Shown: positions 1 to 5,620, counted from the stretch's first letter. The stretch: 7,792 nucleotides of DNA from Bacteroides sp. (GCA_030152865.1 JASLIW010000058.1:1-7792); one strand, 5' to 3'. Numbers and translations are program-made. The notes: generated by a model not told the origin, from the sequence alone.

Positions 1-196
1 AGCAGTATGTCACTACATGGGCCAACCACAAGAGACACGTCACATCTTCTTGCACAACGAGCAGAGTGTCATCTCACCAGAGTGGTCAATCCATGCAGGT
101 GCAGGAACAAGCAACTATACCTTCATCTGGGGTATGGCAGGCGAGAACCTAGATTACAACGATATGGATAAGGTAAATCCAACCGATATCAAGTAA
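1..196 (+). CDS. kduI: 5-keto-4-deoxyuronate isomerase (KduI), C-terminal part
   Basis: The last 64 codons of a gene that starts before the window; the first whole codon is at base 2 and the stop is TAA at 194. KduI interconverts 5-keto-4-deoxyuronate and 3-deoxy-D-glycero-2,5-hexodiulosonate in the breakdown of pectin and glycosaminoglycan uronates in the cytoplasm. The visible part carries the family's conserved C-terminal block: MGQPQETRHIF, then HNEQSVISPEWSIH, then TFIWGMAGEN. The His in PEWSIH matches, from memory, the zinc-ligand His245 of E. coli KduI. Its codons favour AAC, TTC, ATC and GAG, unlike the AT-ending codons of the following genes, which suggests a strongly expressed gene. 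A strong terminator follows, so it ends its transcript. The family call rests on remembered KduI sequence and is firm; upstream partners are not visible. Confidence 0.93.
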   Translation, partial: AVCHYMGQPQETRHIFLHNEQSVISPEWSIHAGAGTSNYTFIWGMAGENLDYNDMDKVNPTDIK

Positions 197-220
197 GATA
201 CAGATCAAAATAGACTAAAT

Positions 221-257
221 AAGAAGGTGCTTCCCAAGTGGGGAGCACCTTCTTTTT
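221..257 (+). terminator. Rho-independent terminator of kduI, possibly bidirectional
   Basis: A 15-bp stem (221-235 with 240-254, one G-T pair, otherwise perfect) closes a four-base AAGT loop and runs into a short T tract at 253-257. It begins 24 bases after the kduI stop. Read on the minus strand the same stem is followed by a T-rich stretch (TTATTTAG), so it may also stop transcripts arriving from the GNAT gene on the other side. Confidence 0.9.
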
Positions 258-270
258 GCTTTAATAACTA

Positions 271-350
271 GTTCAGGGACAGAGCAGGCATCTGTCAGGG
301 ATGTAGGAGGCAAAGGTCCCTGTGCAAATAAGTTTGTGCAGGGATCTTTG
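271..350. repeat. Structured intergenic patch with recurring CAGGGA elements and two hairpins
   Basis: Between the kduI terminator and the end of the GNAT gene lies an inverted repeat with an 18-bp stem (311-328 with 333-350, three G-T pairs, loop TAAG). Before it is a smaller hairpin (GACAGA 278-283 with TCTGTC 291-296, seven-base loop). CAGGGA recurs at 274, 296 and 339, and its complement TCCCTG occurs at 317. CAGGGAC at 274-280 is perfectly complementary to GTCCCTG at 316-322, so an alternative fold competing with the large hairpin is possible. Neither strand has a T tract directly after the large stem, so it is not a standard terminator. It could be a 3' stabilising structure for the GNAT transcript, a dispersed palindromic repeat or a small RNA; the sequence alone does not decide. 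Confidence 0.6.
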
Positions 351-360
351 GGGATGAGGA

Positions 361-900
361 TTAATCCTCTGCTACGTGATAAACTACCTGATATAATTTA
401 GTCTGAACTGCATCAAAATCTTTCTCACACGATAAGTTTCCTCGACTCATCAGCATCATAGGGACAGCTGCACCATTAGGGCGATATGGGGGTTGGACAT
501 ACTCTCTATCCCATACCTCAAAATGATAGCGCTGATAAAATATAATTCTTCGTTGAGCTGTGGCATTGGTGGGTAGCTCTACTTCCAGTATCATAGGAAT
601 ATCATAGTTCTTTTCAAGTAGATCTAAGACCGTTTGTCCATATCCTTTATTGCGCAGCTCCTCATCGATAGCAAAGTGCTCTATGTAGTAGAAATTACCT
701 AAGTCCCAAAAACTTATAATACCTACAGGTTTGCCCTGGTCTAAAATGATATTATTGTAGAACTGTTCATTTTCATCGGTATACTTTCTCCACTGGCTGA
801 GTGGTCTGTATTCTTCGAGAGGAAATGAAGTGGTTAGTAAGCGTTCTGCATACTTATATAGTTCTTGATCGCTTGTTCTTATACGTTTTAATTGGATCAT
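361..900 (-). CDS. GNAT family N-acetyltransferase
   Basis: This 179-residue protein is probably an acetyl-CoA-dependent N-acetyltransferase of the GNAT superfamily, acting in the cytoplasm. Motif A is clear: beta strand YYIEHFAID (71-79) followed by RNKGYG (83-88), the R/QxxGxG/A pyrophosphate-binding loop at the start of a helix. The typical late segment IIFYQRYHFEV (119-129) corresponds to motif B with its tyrosine. The early PVGIISF strand (58-64) also fits the fold. Substrate cannot be read from the sequence; a small-molecule amine, peptide or ribosomal N-terminus are all possible. It starts 5 bases after the stop codon of the M64 peptidase gene with no visible promoter between, so the two are almost certainly co-transcribed. 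The ATG at 900 is the first start after that stop and gives the full fold. No clear Shine-Dalgarno precedes it, as is usual in Bacteroidota. Confidence 0.88.
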   Translation of the reverse strand: MIQLKRIRTSDQELYKYAERLLTTSFPLEEYRPLSQWRKYTDENEQFYNNIILDQGKPVGIISFWDLGNFYYIEHFAIDEELRNKGYGQTVLDLLEKNYDIPMILEVELPTNATAQRRIIFYQRYHFEVWDREYVQPPYRPNGAAVPMMLMSRGNLSCEKDFDAVQTKLYQVVYHVAED

Positions 901-905
901 CTAGC

Positions 906-2192
906 TTATTTATTTGTTTTATCTTCTGTGTAAAAATTAATCAACTTGAGCAGTGCTGTTTGGCAGACTGGGCAAAACTCAGGGTAGGTATTTGTTTTCA
1001 TTCTGCAGTCATGCGAGGCGCGATAGATGCCTTGGCTTGAATATCCACCACCTTCATATACTCCGATAGGATAGCGTTTAGCTTCAGTTATCGGTGTAGG
1101 CACAGGAGTTTTAGGTTTTAACTGAGCTTTCCACTTAGCATCGAAATTTTTTAATGTTGTGATATTAGCCTCCCAAGGTTCTATATCGAGTGGATAAACA
1201 TCTGACATGACATCTTGTTCATAAAAATATTCATCAGCTAAGCCACCAAAGCTATGGCCAAATTCATGTACAACTACAGCTTCAAAGTCTTCATGATGCG
1301 CAGTTGTAAGGGTATATGAGTTGTAAATACCACCTCCTCCGTACTCATCAGTATTGGCTAGAATGATAATGTGCTCATAAGGTATGCCAGCTAATGCGTC
1401 ATGGATAGCTTTTACATTGCGTGTAGTGAGGTATCTGTCTGAATAAAAAGTATCAAAATGTGATTTAAATATTGTATTACGCCATTTTCCTTGTCTAGGA
1501 ATACTCACTCCAGTGTCTTCAGAAATACTTCCGACAGCAACAAAATTAAAAGCTTCCTTTTTGCTCTTGAATGGTTCGTGTGCAAAGATACTTTTCATTG
1601 CCTTTTCTGCATCGACATAAAACTGTCCGAGCTGTGGTGCAGTATAACCTTCTGCCAAAATAGCAACCTGTATGGGGTTCTTGACACTTCCTCGGTGAAG
1701 TATGCGGTAGGGAGTTATGTTTTCACTTCCTTTTTTTTCGATTAGAATATCATTTGGATCGGCTATAAAAGACATTTCTGCTATCTTTTCTTGAGCCAAA
1801 TTGTAAAGTTTTAGAGTTACTTCAACTTTGTTTTTAGGGTAGGGTATTAGAAATGTGTTCTCAAAGGCTTTTTTGGTTTGCTTGGCCTCTTCAGTGTCTA
1901 ACCATTCTTGAAAAAGCGATGAGAATGAGTTGGTATAGATGAGTTGCTGGCTTTCCTTGTCCTTGACTTCTATGCTGCCATTTCCTCTTAGCGGATTGTG
2001 ATTTAAATGCTGTGTTTTGCCAGCCCAGTGGGGGTAGGAAACCAAACCGTCTACACTAATCTCTTGTTTTTTGTGGTCTCCACTAAATATATAGTCTATT
2101 CGCAGGGTTTTGTGCTCAAAAAACTTTTCGAAAGTTTGTGCCTGTGAAACAATAGAGATACATAGACCTAAAATGAATATTATTCTTTTCAT
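906..2192 (-). CDS. Secreted M64-family (IgA-peptidase-like) zinc metallopeptidase
   Basis: The 428-residue product begins with a Sec signal peptide (Lys-Arg, hydrophobic core to about residue 16, likely cleavage after SQAQ, residue 19), so it acts in the periplasm or outside. The first ~130 residues fit the M64 N-terminal domain found in Bacteroides proteins. The peptidase domain follows: VAILAEGYT (177-184), then H309-EFG-H313 with D320 completing the HExxHxxxxxxD zinc site and Glu310 as the catalytic base. Near the C-terminus are C396-RM and the FCPVC pair (C407, C410), which may form disulfides. The family is named for an immunoglobulin A protease of Clostridium ramosum, but cleavage of IgA by this protein is not implied; the substrate is unknown. 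A Cys at residue 11 is preceded by LGL, not a proper lipobox. It heads a transcript that also contains the GNAT gene and is divergent from the Lrp-type gene. Confidence 0.92.
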   Translation of the reverse strand: MKRIIFILGLCISIVSQAQTFEKFFEHKTLRIDYIFSGDHKKQEISVDGLVSYPHWAGKTQHLNHNPLRGNGSIEVKDKESQQLIYTNSFSSLFQEWLDTEEAKQTKKAFENTFLIPYPKNKVEVTLKLYNLAQEKIAEMSFIADPNDILIEKKGSENITPYRILHRGSVKNPIQVAILAEGYTAPQLGQFYVDAEKAMKSIFAHEPFKSKKEAFNFVAVGSISEDTGVSIPRQGKWRNTIFKSHFDTFYSDRYLTTRNVKAIHDALAGIPYEHIIILANTDEYGGGGIYNSYTLTTAHHEDFEAVVVHEFGHSFGGLADEYFYEQDVMSDVYPLDIEPWEANITTLKNFDAKWKAQLKPKTPVPTPITEAKRYPIGVYEGGGYSSQGIYRASHDCRMKTNTYPEFCPVCQTALLKLINFYTEDKTNK

Positions 2193-2206
2193 AATAAATT
2201 GGTTTT

Positions 2207-2213
2207 CAAAGTA
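2207..2213 (-). promoter_or_regulatory. Weak candidate -7 element for the M64 peptidase gene
   Basis: On the minus strand TACTTTG lies about 15 bases before the ATG. It resembles the Bacteroidota -7 box TAnnTTTG but is one base shorter between TA and TTTG, and I see no convincing -33 element. A GTAAATA motif (2215-2221) directly abuts it. Confidence 0.3.
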
Positions 2214-2250
2214 TGTAAATATACGAATATCTAATGGTTCTAGTAGCTAT

Positions 2251-2268
2251 AAGTTTATCAAGTTTATA
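2251..2268 (+). repeat. Tandem 9-bp direct repeat in the divergent intergenic region
   Basis: AAGTTTATC is followed at once by AAGTTTATA, two head-to-tail copies differing only in the last base. They lie just upstream of where the -33 region of the Lrp-type gene should be (its -7 box is at 2294). A direct repeat with near one-helical-turn spacing in this place may be a binding site for a regulator, but AT-rich sequence makes chance repeats more likely. Confidence 0.55.
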
Positions 2269-2274
2269 TGCTGA

Positions 2275-2312
2275 CTATTTACTGATTATATGCTACCTTT
2301 GTTAGTAAATAG
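2275..2312. promoter_or_regulatory. Operator-like 9-bp inverted repeat spanning the Lrp-type gene promoter
   Basis: CTATTTACT (2275-2283) and AGTAAATAG (2304-2312) are perfect reverse complements, with centres 29 bp apart, close to three helical turns. The arms flank the -7 box at 2294-2301, so the right arm covers the expected transcription start. Lrp/AsnC proteins often bind phased sites and repress their own gene; autoregulation is inferred here. A third copy of the core, GTAAATA, lies at 2215-2221 beside the start of the divergent peptidase gene. Confidence 0.55.
2294..2301 (+). promoter_or_regulatory. -7 promoter box of the Lrp/AsnC-type gene
   Basis: TACCTTTG matches the Bacteroidota primary-sigma -7 consensus TAnnTTTG exactly. 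It is 30 bases before the ATG, giving an expected leader of about 25 bases. No good TTG -33 element is seen at the usual distance, which would fit a promoter subject to regulation. Confidence 0.7.
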
Positions 2313-2331
2313 CAATTAAATAGAGACTGTT

Positions 2332-2811
2332 ATGAGTAATTATGAATTAGATGCTTTGGATAGACAAATATTAAAGCTCATTTCTGAGAATGCACGTATC
2401 CCTTTTTTAGAGGTTGCTCGTGTGTGCAAGGTCTCAGGAGCCGCTATTCATCAGCGCATTCAAAAGCTAATTAATGTGGGTGTCATTAAGGGTTCTCAGT
2501 ACAACCTTGAGCCCGAAAAAATAGGTTTTAATACCTGTGCCTATGTTGGTCTGTTTTTAAAAGATCGTAATAACTTTGAAGATGCTGTTGCAGCTTTACG
2601 TGCTATACCCGAGGTTGTTGAGTGTCACTTTACGACAGGTCGATATGATATATTTATCAAAATCTATGCTCATAATAACAATCATCTGCTAAAAATCATT
2701 CACTCTAAGCTCAAGCCTTTGGATTTAGCTCGGACAGAAACTTTGATTTCCTTTAATGAGGTTATTAATCGTCAAATTCCTTTAGATGAAACTTTGTCTG
2801 ACGAAGTTTAG
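2332..2811 (+). CDS. Lrp/AsnC family transcriptional regulator
   Basis: A 159-residue feast/famine regulator, a normal length for the family. The N-terminus (LDALDRQILKLISENAR, 6-22) opens an AsnC-type winged helix-turn-helix. The recognition helix lies around VSGAAIHQRIQKL (34-46), and GVIKGSQYNLEPEKIG (50-65) forms the wing and hinge. The C-terminal RAM domain (about 68-150) has TTGRYDIFIK (101-110), the loop that usually shapes the effector pocket at the dimer interface; the ligand is probably an amino acid but cannot be named. Such proteins bind DNA as dimers to octamers, often regulating themselves and a neighbour. The perfect inverted repeat around its own promoter supports self-regulation, and the divergently transcribed peptidase gene is a possible second target. 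Its TAG stop overlaps the stop codon of folA on the opposite strand. Confidence 0.94.
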   Translation: MSNYELDALDRQILKLISENARIPFLEVARVCKVSGAAIHQRIQKLINVGVIKGSQYNLEPEKIGFNTCAYVGLFLKDRNNFEDAVAALRAIPEVVECHFTTGRYDIFIKIYAHNNNHLLKIIHSKLKPLDLARTETLISFNEVINRQIPLDETLSDEV

Positions 2812-3308
2812 CTAGTCTTTTTTACATAGGTAACATAGTAAAAGTCAAAAGCGTGTTTGTCATCTGCAGGATGAGTAATACGCTTTTGCTCTATCCACTC
2901 TTTTTTGTCAAAAACAGGGAAATAAGCATCTGCTTGCTTTACCTCACTATCTATCTCTGTAAGCTCTAGCACATGCGCCAAGGCTAGCGTGTCCTTATAT
3001 ACCCTTTCACCACCCATCACAAATACTTTCTCGTCACTGGCGCAGTGTTTTAATGCCGTTTCAAGGGAATCAAACAGTTCTGTGTTTGGATAAGCTGTAG
3101 TTAATGTTTTAGATAGAACGATATTTCTACGATGCGGTAAAGCCCCTTTAGGCAATGATTCAAAGGTCTTTCTCCCCATAATCAGTGTGTGTCCAGTAGT
3201 GAGTTCCTTAAATCTTTTTAGGTCGTTGGGGAGCCGATAGAGCAGTTGGTTCTTGTTACCTATTGCGTAATTTCTATCTATGGCTGCTATTAGTGTTATT
3301 GTAGGCAT
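2808..3308 (-). CDS. folA: Dihydrofolate reductase
   Basis: Reduces dihydrofolate to tetrahydrofolate with NADPH in the cytoplasm; target of trimethoprim. The 166-residue protein has the whole fold: LIAAIDRNYAIG (6-17, Met20-loop region), LPNDLKRFK (26-34) with the catalytic acid Asp29, TLIMGRKTFESLP (41-53) for the cofactor, NIVLS (62-66), VFVMGGERVY (95-104) with the Gly-Gly turn of the NADPH site, and LTEID (116-120) with the Thr equivalent to E. coli Thr113. The position matching E. coli Trp22, usually Trp, is Tyr24 here (codon TAT). It starts 14 bases after thyA, with a purine-rich AGAAGAA in the gap as a possible weak ribosome site, so it is the second gene of a thyA-folA operon whose thymidylate synthase produces its substrate. 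The 3' end overlaps the Lrp-type gene by 4 bp. Confidence 0.97.
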   Translation of the reverse strand: MPTITLIAAIDRNYAIGNKNQLLYRLPNDLKRFKELTTGHTLIMGRKTFESLPKGALPHRRNIVLSKTLTTAYPNTELFDSLETALKHCASDEKVFVMGGERVYKDTLALAHVLELTEIDSEVKQADAYFPVFDKKEWIEQKRITHPADDKHAFDFYYVTYVKKTS

Positions 3309-3322
3309 AAGATTCTTCTTTT

Positions 3323-4117
3323 TTAAACCGAAACCTTTCCAGGGATATGCGGATAAGGATTATAGTTGATAAGTTGGAAATCATCAAATGAAAACGCATC
3401 TATCTCTTTAATCGCTTTGTTTATTTGCATCGTTGGTAGTGAACGAGCTGTGCGTGAAAGCTGAAGATCTACTTGTTCCAAGTGATTTTTATAGATGTGG
3501 GCATCTCCAAGTGTGTGAATAAACTCTCCTGCTTCTAAGCCAGTAACTTGCGCTACCATCATTAATAATAAGGCATAAGAAGCAATATTGAAAGGAACAC
3601 CTAAGAAAATATCTGCACTTCGCTGATAAAGTTGCAGGCTTAGCTTTCCATTGGCCACATAAAACTGAAAGAGGATGTGACAAGGGGGGAGGTTCATTTG
3701 ATCTAAGCAACCCACATTCCAAGCACTGACCAGGATTCGCCTTGAATCAGGTGTTTCCTTAATCATACGAATAGCTTCTTTGATTTGGTCAAAGGTTTCT
3801 CCTTGGTAGCCCGGCCATGATCTCCATTGATAGCCATAAATAGGCCCCAGTGATCCATCAGGGTTTGCCCACTCATTCCATATACGGACCCCATTATCTT
3901 GCAAGTATTTTACATTGGTATCTCCTTTTAAGAACCACAGAAGCTCATGGATGATGGAGCGTAGGTGGAGCTTTTTGGTGGTTAAACAGGGAAATCCATC
4001 CGCTAAGTTAAATCTCATCTGGTGTCCAAAGACACTGATAGTACCTGTCCCTGTACGATCTTCTTTGCTCGTACCTTCCTCTTTCACACGGCGTAATAAG
4101 TCTAAATACTGTTTCAT
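3323..4117 (-). CDS. thyA: Thymidylate synthase (ThyA)
   Basis: Converts dUMP and 5,10-methylene-tetrahydrofolate to dTMP and dihydrofolate, the only de novo route to thymidylate for cells with this enzyme class. At 264 residues it equals E. coli ThyA in length and keeps the same residue numbers: Arg21, Arg126 and Arg127 for phosphate binding, catalytic Cys146 in LPPCHILFQFYV, QRSAD (165-169) with Arg166 and Asp169, Asn177 in PFNIASY, and His207 and Tyr209 in DAHIYKNH. The protein is complete with no missing active-site residue. It has its own promoter (-7 box 28 bases upstream) and leads directly into folA 14 bases downstream. The PLD-like gene lies 92 bases upstream on the same strand with no terminator hairpin seen between, so some read-through from it is possible. 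Confidence 0.98.
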   Translation of the reverse strand: MKQYLDLLRRVKEEGTSKEDRTGTGTISVFGHQMRFNLADGFPCLTTKKLHLRSIIHELLWFLKGDTNVKYLQDNGVRIWNEWANPDGSLGPIYGYQWRSWPGYQGETFDQIKEAIRMIKETPDSRRILVSAWNVGCLDQMNLPPCHILFQFYVANGKLSLQLYQRSADIFLGVPFNIASYALLLMMVAQVTGLEAGEFIHTLGDAHIYKNHLEQVDLQLSRTARSLPTMQINKAIKEIDAFSFDDFQLINYNPYPHIPGKVSV

Positions 4118-4144
4118 GGGCTAATAATCTCAATCTGGTTTATG

Positions 4145-4152
4145 CAAAGGTA
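4145..4152 (-). promoter_or_regulatory. -7 promoter box of thyA-folA
   Basis: On the minus strand TACCTTTG fits TAnnTTTG exactly and lies 27 bases before the thyA ATG, predicting a leader of about 20 bases. The -33 element is not recognisable. Confidence 0.7.
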
Positions 4153-4209
4153 TTAAAAATGGATGAAGAATGTAGCGATGCTTTGGGGTTAATATAGACA
4201 TTCTGCTGT

Positions 4210-5448
4210 TTAGAGAAATGGTGTTAGCTGATATCCAAACCAGCCTACAAACTTCTTCCAACACGAACGTTTCTTCCACAATTCTTTAGTCATCTTAATA
4301 CTTTTTGCTGTATCACGTATAAAGAGCTCATCCAGTTGTTTGGTTATCTCTTTGTCAAAAATAAAAGCATTGGTTTCGTAGTCGTATCTTAAACTGCGAC
4401 TGTTTAGGTTCGCACTACCTACAGTGCAATACGTTTCGTCTACGGTCATGATCTTGGTGTGATGAAAGCCGTCATTGAAGAGGTAGATATCGGCCCCTTT
4501 TTTGCGCAATTTATTTCCAATGTGGAATGAGGCTGCTGGCGTAAAAGGAATATCGGATTTTAAAGGAATCATAATTTCTACCTTGACACCTTTTTTGAGT
4601 GCTTTCCTCAGTGCTTTCCTAATAGACCTAGTGGGTAGAAAATATGGGTTGATGATGCGAATATTGTGTTGTGCAGAAAGTATGGCACTTTTATAACTTT
4701 CTCGCATGATCTTAGGAGTCTTTTTAGGCCATCTATCTACAATAGCAGTAGGCTTATGCAAGTCTTTAGGTATTTGGATAGGATTAGGATAGTACTCAGG
4801 ACCACCAATGTGTTGTCCTGTTTCACTGTTCCAGGTGTTTATAAAAATCTCTTGCAGGTATTTTACAGCACTTCCTTCTACCCGAAGGTGCATATCGTGC
4901 CAAGCTCCTAGTTTGGGTAATCCCTCAATGTAGTAATCAGCAATATTCATACCTCCTGTATAGCCAATAATACCATCTATAATGACAATTTTGCGGTGAT
5001 CACGATGCATGGCGTGATTGATGTAGGGGAATCGCATGGGGTCAAATTTTACAATCTGGATTCCTCTTTTTCTTATTGCTTTGAGGTGCTTCTTTTTGAG
5101 GGGTTTATTGTTTGAGAAATTACCAAAAGCATCAAAAAGAGCACGAACTTCTACACCTTCTTTAGCTTTTTGGGCTAATAAGTCGAAGGTAAGCTTGGCT
5201 ATGGAGTCATTTCTAAAGTTAAAATACTCCAAATGAATGTGGTGTTGCGCCTTTTTTATGTGCTCAAAAAGATCTTCAAACTTGATGGCTCCACTAGGTA
5301 GTAGCTCAATATCATTGTTGTCTGTAATCGGAATATCTTTTGACTTTAAGAATGAGACAAATATGGAGTCACTTTGTAAGTCGTTTTGTGCATGGCTATT
5401 ACTTATACCAAGGATAAGTATCAGTAGTAATGTTATGTGATATCTCAA
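4210..5448 (-). CDS. Exported phospholipase D / cardiolipin synthase-like protein
   Basis: A 412-residue PLD-superfamily protein with both HxKxxxxD catalytic motifs: H151-R-K153 to D158 followed by GG (165-166), and H330-T-K332 to D337 followed by GSANLNSRS (344-352). Spacing and the flanking DYYIEG and NPYF (267-270) stretches resemble bacterial cardiolipin synthases, which join two phosphatidylglycerols or related lipids. Unlike ClsA there are no two N-terminal membrane helices. Instead residues 1-20 form a signal peptide (hydrophobic ITLLLILILGI, cleavage likely after SHA), putting the catalytic domain in the periplasm. The C-terminus is basic and aromatic (WKKRSCWKKFVGWF), as expected for membrane contact. 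The start is TTG: an in-frame TAA lies just upstream, no in-frame ATG occurs before residue 138, and the TTG gives an intact signal peptide. Synthase, phospholipase or other transfer activity cannot be separated by sequence. Confidence 0.88.
   Translation of the reverse strand: MRYHITLLLILILGISNSHAQNDLQSDSIFVSFLKSKDIPITDNNDIELLPSGAIKFEDLFEHIKKAQHHIHLEYFNFRNDSIAKLTFDLLAQKAKEGVEVRALFDAFGNFSNNKPLKKKHLKAIRKRGIQIVKFDPMRFPYINHAMHRDHRKIVIIDGIIGYTGGMNIADYYIEGLPKLGAWHDMHLRVEGSAVKYLQEIFINTWNSETGQHIGGPEYYPNPIQIPKDLHKPTAIVDRWPKKTPKIMRESYKSAILSAQHNIRIINPYFLPTRSIRKALRKALKKGVKVEIMIPLKSDIPFTPAASFHIGNKLRKKGADIYLFNDGFHHTKIMTVDETYCTVGSANLNSRSLRYDYETNAFIFDKEITKQLDELFIRDTAKSIKMTKELWKKRSCWKKFVGWFGYQLTPFL
4598..4620 (-). 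repeat. Short tandem repeat inside the PLD-like gene (12-bp unit)
   Basis: AGTGCTTTCCT occurs twice at a 12-bp period (plus-strand reading). It encodes the doubled RKAL-RKAL (residues 277-284) in a basic helix after the NPYF segment. The reading frame is kept. It could be a recent in-frame duplication. Confidence 0.6.
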
Positions 5449-5475
5449 AACGTGTTTTTTTTAATATATAGTGTG

Positions 5476-5483
5476 CAAAGGTA
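5476..5483 (-). promoter_or_regulatory. -7 promoter box of the PLD-like gene
   Basis: On the minus strand TACCTTTG, an exact TAnnTTTG, lies 27 bases before the TTG start, the same spacing as at thyA. This independently supports the TTG start. A run of eight A residues sits between box and start. No clear -33 element is visible. Confidence 0.7.
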
Positions 5484-5570
5484 TAACTTATCTCTCTTTT
5501 AATTAACTAATTCCTTAAAAGAAAAGTTAACAAGAAGGGAGAGGTCAAGCTACAATAATTCTACAGATAG

Positions 5571-5601
5571 TTGTGTAAGCTTTTGAAAAATAAGATATTT
5601 G
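5571..5601 (+). promoter_or_regulatory. Candidate promoter of rsmF
   Basis: TTG at 5571-5573 and GATATTTG at 5594-5601 are separated by 20 bases. This fits the Bacteroidota -33/-7 arrangement, with one mismatch at the first base of TAnnTTTG. The ATG follows 19 bases later. A 7-bp inverted repeat (ATATTTG 5595-5601 with CAAATAT 5608-5614) overlaps the -7 box and start site. Confidence 0.5.
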
Positions 5602-5620
5602 CAAATTCAAATATAAAGTC

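Noticed and set aside
311..350. Calling the large hairpin a second rho-independent terminator
   Set aside because: No T tract follows the stem on either strand; the flanks are G/A-rich.
801..1040. Plus-strand open frame of 79 codons across the GNAT/M64 junction
   Set aside because: It lies antisense to two well-supported genes, has no recognisable domain and no promoter or ribosome site; a chance shadow frame.
1491..1745. Plus-strand open frame of 84 codons inside the M64 peptidase gene
   Set aside because: Fully antisense to a gene with an intact zinc site; cysteine- and serine-rich translation without family resemblance.
2130..2192. Possible lipoprotein signal (Cys at residue 11) in the M64 peptidase
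   Set aside because: The residues before Cys are LGL; a lipobox needs a small residue at -1, and an ordinary signal peptidase I site (SQAQ) follows.
4118..4209. Terminator between the PLD-like gene and thyA
   Set aside because: Only a three-base-pair AGC/GCT palindrome is visible, too weak to end transcription; the stretch holds the thyA promoter box and nothing else I can support.
4502..5440. Several plus-strand open frames of 64-81 codons within the PLD-like gene
   Set aside because: All are antisense to a complete two-HKD protein and show no conserved motif or start context.
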